Below are positions 58,349 through 64,000 of a stretch of DNA of 64,000 bases, in pieces. Position 1 is the first letter of the stretch. Every line of letters begins with the position of its first letter. The position numbers and the translations under genes are program-made. The stretch comes from Lathyrus oleraceus (lineage: Eukaryota > Streptophyta > Magnoliopsida > Fabales > Fabaceae), in assembly GCF_024323335.1 (NCBI RefSeq), contig NC_066585.1, positions 180,810,294-180,874,293 on the forward strand, written 5' to 3'. A model generated the notes under the pieces. The model worked only from the letters and a program-made list of their open reading frames with translations. It did not search any database and was not told where the DNA came from.

Positions 58349-59007
58349 GCTCGCTAGGCGAGCAATACCTTCGCCTAGCGAACCCCTCGTCATGACACTC
58401 GCCCCAGCGAAGCGCCAGATCCAGTAAAGGCTCAAAATAGCTTGCTCGCTAGGCGAGCAATTCCTTCGCCTAGCGAAGCTTGCGAATATCAGAATTTCTG
58501 GGCTTCCTTCTGAGCCCATTAGGTCATAGTCAGAGCACTATAAATAGCCAAGCCTTCAGTCACGAAGGGAGAGAAAAAAAACGGAGACGGAAGAACGAAA
58601 AAGGACGAAAGGAGAACCCTAGCCAGCAAACCCTGATACTCATTGGAGGCAAACCTGGAAGGAACTCGGCGGCACCAAGTTTAACCTCCGCCCAATTCAA
58701 TCCAATTTGCCGATTCAAAGTCACAACTCAGCTGCTAACAGGTTTACATTGCTATCATTGTTTTATATTCTTAATTTGCATATGACTTTATGATTAGATT
58801 TATGAAATACCTTAAGCTTGGCATGTGAACTTCAGTATATACCATGCATACCTTAAATGATTAATCGTATAATTGCAGTAATAAGATCCATAAGGCATAA
58901 AATTGGTTGAGATTGTACTGATATCATATTCAAAAACCAGCAGCGCTCGCTAGCACATCGCTAAGCGAGCCAGTAGCGAGTACTCGCTAGGCCTTCGCTA
59001 GGCGAAG
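58349..59007 (+). other. Hairpin motifs in Ogre-B LTR
   Basis: Perfect short palindromes: GCTCGCTAGGCGAGC at 58,349 and 58,444, TTCGCCTAGCGAA at 58,370, CTTCGCCTAGCGAAG at 58,464 and CTTCGCTAGGCGAAG at 58,993. Stems are 5-6 bp around a 3-base loop. Four lie upstream of the TATA box and one well downstream. Confidence 0.85.
58539..58546 (+). promoter_or_regulatory. TATA box of Ogre-B LTR promoter
   Basis: TATAAATA in the context CACTATAAATAGCC, about 330 bp into the LTR and followed by a purine-rich stretch. It is the strongest TATA match in the LTR and lies on the transcribed strand; the RNA start would be about 30 bp downstream. Confidence 0.65.
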
Positions 59008-60254
59008 CAGGGGCGAACGGGACAGTGGCTGTTTTATTTTTGCTGTTCTATCTTATGTTTGTCTAATCATGAGTTATTATGATTCTGCATCATGTGGTCT
59101 GAGTTCATGATTGTTGTGTTTATTTTATGGTGCAACTTTCAATTATATTTTATCTCGATGCTCTAATCCGTGTGTTGAATTGTGTAAAGGTTTACATGTT
59201 TCCAAGGAAATGGCCGGCTAGGCATTCCACCTTATGGGTGGGATACCCTTATGGAGATTCAATCTGAATTATTCAATTGGTTTTAATGTATTAATTTTAT
59301 GGCAAAGATCCACCCTAATGGCTTAATTGTTCTTAATGTATTGGTTTTAATATGAATCTAATTACCTACTTGATGACGGCTACCTAATTAATTGTAAAAC
59401 TTTGCCTTTAAATAAGTGATCTTGGACCTCTCTTTGTTACCCTACGATTACAGTATTACGGTCATGTCCCGCGAATGTGGGGATACACTTAGCAATGGCC
59501 CTTCGATTAAATCATCATAAAATAAATCATAGTCCCTCGGATGTTGCCTTCGAATATATGATTTCGTCCCTCGATGACCCTTCGGTGTAGCCTACAGTTA
59601 AATGATGATCGTCCCTTCGAATGCTAAGGTATCCTTACAACTGTTGCCTTCAATGACCTATCGATGACCCTACGACGACCCTTTTACATCCAAAAGGCTA
59701 AAATTACTTACTTCTCAATAGTAAGGACAGTTTTGCCCTCATAAGGATAGGAAATGCCCATAACGACCTCAGGAAGGTATAACTCTCAATTACTGGATCA
59801 TAACCTAAAACATTTTCCACCCCTCACACTTTACACTTTACGAATCCTAGAAAATCACCACTTGGTATACATTCATACTAGAATCATTACCGAGTTATAT
59901 TTTTCTAAACCATTTTCAAAATCAAACGAGATAAATACTTTGTATACATTCATACGAGAATCATTACAAAGTTAAACTCTCTTTCAAACATTTTTAAGCA
60001 ATTCACCAACACTTTTTCAGACAAAAAGATAAGTGATCCAGCAATTAAGAGTCCATGGATAACCATGGATACAAAGGGTGCTAATACCTTCCCTTTGTAT
60101 AATGTACCTCCCGAACCCAAAATCTATTGAGGTCTTTCCTGTTCTTTTCCACCTTTCCTTATTGGATAAAAGAAAAGTCGGTGGCGACTCTTGCTATCCG
60201 CGACATTGCGATAAAAAGCAAAATACCCCAAGTCAGTTCACCGTATGACAGAAC

Positions 60255-60272
60255 TGGCGACTCTGCTGGGGA
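60255..60272 (+). other. Ogre-B primer binding site
   Basis: TGGCGACTCTGCTGGGGA, four bases after the LTR end. It is the unmutated form of the sites at 39,869 and 44,656 and fits the tRNA-Arg primer known for Ogre. Confidence 0.93.
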
Positions 60273-60952
60273 TATTTACAAGAGAGGTTACCTTAAAAAA
60301 CAAGATCACTTATTTAAAATTGTCTGATTTACTTTTAAGGGATTGCTTGGGTATTCTTGAGTGAAAGATCCTACACCCGGATCTAGTGTACCTTAGGTAA
60401 GTAGCAATAGATCATCGCGACTATCCGGCATATACTAGAATGGTTAAAATGATGGCTACGGTTAATGTGACACTTTGGATGTCCTGATGTTCCTCATGTT
60501 CACTTGAGGAAAAATTTGGCTTCCGCGTGGTGTCATTAAAGCATTAACCAGACCTTTAGAACCCTAATTGACTCATCCTGGCCATTAGAAAGTAGTGAGA
60601 TAACTGACTTCGGTTCCGACTGGGGTTGGTTGAGACTCGATACTACACTCTTTGAGATTGGACTTTAGGGAAGCTTCGGTCAACCACTTGGTGTTGCACT
60701 GAAGTGGACTTAAAGGAAGGTCGGTGATTTGAGATCCTTCTAGAACCCGGTTACTATTCTAGGACAGGTTGAACCAACTAAACTTCAGTGGGGAGGGTAC
60801 TTACCTATGGAACTCATGCAAGCCTTAAAACCTAGGAATGATGGTTGTGTGACTTGCTTGTGCTTGTTATTTATTTAACCTCATAACATCATAACATTGT
60901 ACTAACCATTTCAAGGACTTAGGGATTTAACTTTGCTCTGTTTTGTAAGGCT
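60273..60952 (+). other. Ogre-B leader
   Basis: 680 bp between primer site and ORF1 with no ORF of interest. It would hold packaging and dimerisation signals, none of which I can define. Confidence 0.7.
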
Positions 60953-62281
60953 ATGGCTCCCAGGAAGACCATCCGGATTAATCTTGTAGCAATCTCTCCT
61001 CAACTCAAGAACTTAGTGTCAGAACTTTCCGATCATGCCCAGTTCATCAAGAAACACGGTTCTCTCCTCAATTTGGTTACCACTGGTTTCAAAGAAGATA
61101 TGATGAGAGTTTTATTCCAGTTCTTCGACCCTAAACATCATTGCTTCACATTCCCAGATTATCAGTTGGTACCTACACAGGAAGAATTCTCCAGACTGCT
61201 TGGGATACCTATCCTTGATCAAATACCTTTCAGTGGTTTAGAAAAGGTTCCGAAGTCTGAAGAAGTTGCCGTAGCTTTACACATGACGAAGTCCGGCATC
61301 GAAGCTAATTGGGTAACAAGGAGTGGAGTTAAGGGTTTACTTGCCAAATTCCTGACAAATAAGGCCCGGGAATTCTTAAAAGTTATGAATGTCCGTGCTT
61401 TCGAAGACATCCTGGCATTGCTAATCTATGGCTTGGTGTTATTCCCTAATCCAGACCAATTCATAGACATGAATGCTATTAAGATATTTCTCACTCATAA
61501 CCCTATACCTACCTTGCTGGGAGACATTTTGCATTCCCTCCACACTCGTACCATGAAGAAGCAAGGGACTCTCATGTGCTGCATACCTTTGTTGTCTAGG
61601 TGGTTTATTTCGCACCTTCCTCAATCGGTCTTGAAGAACGAGCAGAATTTGAAATGGTCTCAAAGGATAATGTCGCTCTCCCACCCAGACATCTGTTGGT
61701 GTCCTCAGTTCAAGGAAAATGTTACCATCATTGACCGTTGTGGCGAGTTCCCTAATGTACCACTCCTAGGAATAAGAGGAGGTATCACTTATAACCCCGC
61801 TTTAGCCCTGCGTCAATTCGGTTATGCTCGAAGAGATGGTCCACATGAGATAATTATCCAAGGCACTGTGTTTGACCATGACAACGATTCCCAAGGTCTC
61901 CGCCAAAGGTTTGTACGAGCTTGGGGCATGATGAAGAGAGGTACGTTAGGACAGAAAAATTCTATTCCTATGGAACCTTATCTCAGATGGGTACGCGCCA
62001 GAGCTCGTGAACTTGTCATGCCATATCTTGCAATCGGACCCCAGATTGTCGAACCTGAAGCTGAAGGAGGTGCTCCTCAGATCATTCCTTATCCAGATAT
62101 GCCTACCAATGTTGAGGAACTAAAGAGATCCTGGATCCAGTTGAGAGAAGAAAGGGATACTTTCGAGACTCAGTTCGTCGCAGAAAGGAAGAAAGTGTTA
62201 GAACTTACCAGTCAGCTTAATGAGGAACGAAGACTCAATGCGTATCTTCGCCCAAAAAGAAGTCGCCCCTGGGAGACTTGA
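60953..62281 (+). CDS. Ogre-B ORF1 protein, intact, unknown function
   Basis: 442 residues, starting MAPRKTIRINLVAISPQLKN. It aligns with Ogre-A ORF1 over its body: FDPKHHCFTFPDYQLVPTQE, IPFSGLEKVPKS, LALLIYGLVLFPNPDQF, PIPTLLGDILHSLH, RWFISHLPQ, CGEFPNVPLLGIRGGITYNP and ALRQFGY. A predicted coiled coil lies at about residues 385-430 (LREERDTFETQFVAERKKVL), and the C-terminus is short and basic (PKRSRPW). The family is the Ogre-specific extra protein I believe is listed as DUF7745. No enzyme motif is visible. Conservation of the same blocks in two subfamilies implies purifying selection on the protein. Confidence 0.93.
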   Translation: MAPRKTIRINLVAISPQLKNLVSELSDHAQFIKKHGSLLNLVTTGFKEDMMRVLFQFFDPKHHCFTFPDYQLVPTQEEFSRLLGIPILDQIPFSGLEKVPKSEEVAVALHMTKSGIEANWVTRSGVKGLLAKFLTNKAREFLKVMNVRAFEDILALLIYGLVLFPNPDQFIDMNAIKIFLTHNPIPTLLGDILHSLHTRTMKKQGTLMCCIPLLSRWFISHLPQSVLKNEQNLKWSQRIMSLSHPDICWCPQFKENVTIIDRCGEFPNVPLLGIRGGITYNPALALRQFGYARRDGPHEIIIQGTVFDHDNDSQGLRQRFVRAWGMMKRGTLGQKNSIPMEPYLRWVRARARELVMPYLAIGPQIVEPEAEGGAPQIIPYPDMPTNVEELKRSWIQLREERDTFETQFVAERKKVLELTSQLNEERRLNAYLRPKRSRPWET

Positions 62282-62487
62282 GCTTTCATTGTATTTTTAT
62301 TATTATTCCTTTTGTAACGAACATTGATCAAAGAAATCAGCAATAAACATGTCTCTCTTGTTGGTGATTTACGCAAAGTTAAATTCCAAAAGTCCTTGAA
62401 AACATTTCATGCATTGCATAACATAACACTGCATAACAGGTATTCTACAAGTTCAATGTTCTCACGGTCTTCATTGCAAACAGAAAA

Positions 62488-64000
62488 ATGGATCTCGAAC
62501 AAACTGTCAAAGATCTCCAGACTCAGAATGCTCAATTCAAGGAGATGATGCTAAGCTTATCCAAGGGGCAGGAGGAACTGAAGGCTCTTTTGCTCGAAAA
62601 GAAGAAAGACAAGAAAGCTGTGAGTTTCATTAACCCGGGAAGAAGGCGTAAAGGACAGGCCGTAGGAGTCAAGTTTGGAATCCCGAATGGTCCAGAAGAG
62701 GGGGCGGAGAATGATTCAGAGGAAGAGAATGCTGATTTCTCCAACCCTGAGGATGACGATGAAGATTATGAAAATGAACAGTATTCTCCAAGAGATGATA
62801 AGTACAAGTTGCTGGAAGAACGTATGTTAGCTATGGAGGGTCAGAAGGCGCCCGGTCTGGATTTTGAAAGTTTGGGTCTGGTCTCCGATGTGACCATTCC
62901 TCGCAAATTCAAAATCCCCACTTTCACTAAGTACGATGGTGCGTCTTGTCCTCAGATGCATCTGAGAGCTTATGTGAGAAACATTCAGCCGCATACCACT
63001 GACAGGAAGCTATGGATCCATTTCTTCCAAGAGAGCCTGTCTGGCACACAGTTGGAATGGTATTATCAACTCGAGAGCTCTGACATCCGCACCTGGACTG
63101 ATTTAGCAACAGCTTTCTATAAACAGTACCAGTACAACTCTGAACTAGCACCTACCCGGCTACAGTTGCAGAATATGACTATGGGATCTAAAGAAAGCTT
63201 TAAAGAATATGCTCAAAAGTGGAGAGATTTGGCTGGCAGAGTCAAACCCCCTATGACTGACAGAGAATTGGTGGACATGTTCATGGGCACACTGACCGGC
63301 CCATTCTACAGCCATCTACTGGGAAGTTCTTCATCAGGTTTCACTGAACTTATATTAACAGGTGAACGTGTTGAAAGCGGCATCCGAAGTGGAAAGATAC
63401 AGGCGGCTACCTCTGCAAGCACCAAGAGGTCCTATCAGGGGAGGAACGAATCAAATGCTGTGTACGGTCAAAAGGGTCGTAACAAGAAAAACCGTGACCA
63501 CGACATTGGAGCAGTTACGATTGCAGCACCACCATCTCAAAACTTCCAACCCAAACAAGACAGGCCAAGAAGGCAGTTTACCAGGATCAATATGACCTTG
63601 GCACAGGCACTGCAGGGAATGCTAAAGGCAAATTTGATCACCCTTAGAGATCCTCCTACGAATCCCAACACTACTTCTTCTCGTTATAACCCTAATGCCA
63701 GGTGTGCATATCACTCCGATAGCCCCGGGCATGATACAAACGATTGCTGGTCATTGAAGAATAAGATTCAGGATATGATCGAAGCTGGAGAAATTGAGTT
63801 CGAGCCTCTTGAGACTCCTAATGTCATCACTGCTCCTATGCCTAACCATGACAAGACTGTTAATGCTATGGATGACGATTCTCACATTTCCAATGTGGCG
63901 GACTTAACATCTCCTCTCCCGATCATAAAGAGGAATTTATTGCAAGCTGGTTTATTTCCAGGTTGTGCTGAAGATTGCAATCTCTGCATACTCCGGCCCG
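62488..64000 (+). CDS. Ogre-B gag (start of gag-pro), open at window end
   Basis: An open frame of 504 codons from the ATG at 62,488 with no stop to the window edge. Order: N-terminal coiled coil (MDLEQTVKDLQTQNAQFKEM), a basic patch (PGRRRK), an acidic Glu/Asp run, capsid domain from about residue 140 (IPRKFKIPTFTKYDGASCPQ, WIHFFQESLSGTQLEWYY, SKESFKEYAQKWRDLAGRVK), a basic Ser/Arg/Asn linker and a zinc-knuckle-like CAYHSDSPGHDTNDCW at about residue 410. It ends at PGCAEDCNLCILRP, entering the region before protease. Gag forms the particle that packages element RNA. The ATG is close behind ORF1 and starts the conserved coiled coil. The continuation to protease lies outside the window. Confidence 0.92.
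   Translation, partial: MDLEQTVKDLQTQNAQFKEMMLSLSKGQEELKALLLEKKKDKKAVSFINPGRRRKGQAVGVKFGIPNGPEEGAENDSEEENADFSNPEDDDEDYENEQYSPRDDKYKLLEERMLAMEGQKAPGLDFESLGLVSDVTIPRKFKIPTFTKYDGASCPQMHLRAYVRNIQPHTTDRKLWIHFFQESLSGTQLEWYYQLESSDIRTWTDLATAFYKQYQYNSELAPTRLQLQNMTMGSKESFKEYAQKWRDLAGRVKPPMTDRELVDMFMGTLTGPFYSHLLGSSSSGFTELILTGERVESGIRSGKIQAATSASTKRSYQGRNESNAVYGQKGRNKKNRDHDIGAVTIAAPPSQNFQPKQDRPRRQFTRINMTLAQALQGMLKANLITLRDPPTNPNTTSSRYNPNARCAYHSDSPGHDTNDCWSLKNKIQDMIEAGEIEFEPLETPNVITAPMPNHDKTVNAMDDDSHISNVADLTSPLPIIKRNLLQAGLFPGCAEDCNLCILRP

Larger units (their letters stand above)
58210..60250 (+). repeat. Ogre-B 5' LTR, complete
   Basis: 2,041 bp with perfect 8-bp terminal inverted repeats, TGTCATAC at the start and GTATGACA at the end. 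It contains five short perfect hairpins based on TCGCTAGGCGA or TCGCCTAGCGA, and a TATA box at 58,539. Short frames inside are not genes. Confidence 0.92.
58210..64000 (+). mobile_element. Ogre-B element, 5' part, well preserved
   Basis: LTR, primer site, leader, ORF1 and gag in the Ogre order, with no break in either ORF. The element continues past the window. It is a different subfamily from Ogre-A: the LTR starts TGTCATACCCC instead of TGTAAGACCC, and ORF1 and gag share motifs but differ at most residues. GCGAG (58,205-58,209) would be the left target-site copy. Confidence 0.93.

Overview
The window is nuclear DNA from a large, repeat-rich plant genome. A legume of the tribe Fabeae (pea, vetch, lentil, Lathyrus) is most likely. 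The main reason is the abundance of Ogre-type Ty3/gypsy retrotransposons, recognised by a tRNA-Arg-like primer site (TGGCGACTCTGCTGGGGA), an extra ORF ahead of gag, an intron between protease and reverse transcriptase, very long LTRs and a long repetitive 3' UTR. The species is inferred, not proven. I see one ordinary host gene; almost everything else is retrotransposon.

Layout. 1-3,627: fragment of an Ogre-A LTR, minus orientation, cut off at a (TA)n tract. 3,628-11,690: degenerate Tekay-like chromovirus on the minus strand, with one truncated and one full LTR. 11,691-21,408: second degenerate Ty3/gypsy element of the Tat clade on the minus strand (INT, two RNase H domains, RT, protease, gag, primer site, 5' LTR). 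Its 3' flank carries an antisense, intron-containing coiled-coil ORF, and the Tekay element appears to have inserted into that ORF. 21,414-22,440: another decayed coiled-coil coding remnant.

23,737-28,402: the host gene, a four-exon F-box/LRR-like gene whose exons join in phase to give 487 residues. Its 2.9-kb second intron contains a small TRIM-like element. 29,212-30,541: dead MULE (FAR1-like) transposase with an OTU-like piece. 30,877-31,181: plant mobile domain (PMD) fragment.

31,182-57,344: two Ogre-A copies arranged head to head. They form a diverged inverted repeat with arms of about 11 kb (31,182-42,223 and 42,326-53,379) around a 102-bp spacer that holds a 27-bp templated patch. The left copy breaks off inside integrase. 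The right copy continues through integrase, a 3' UTR with modular tandem repeats, a polypurine tract and about 170 bp of 3' LTR. Both copies are broken, and they share two stop codons at the same gag positions.

57,345-58,209: unclassified repeat ending in a 28-bp minisatellite. 58,210-64,000: 5' part of a different and much better preserved Ogre-B element, with a complete 2,041-bp LTR, primer site, intact ORF1 and an open gag frame running off the window. It is the only element here that still looks potentially competent.
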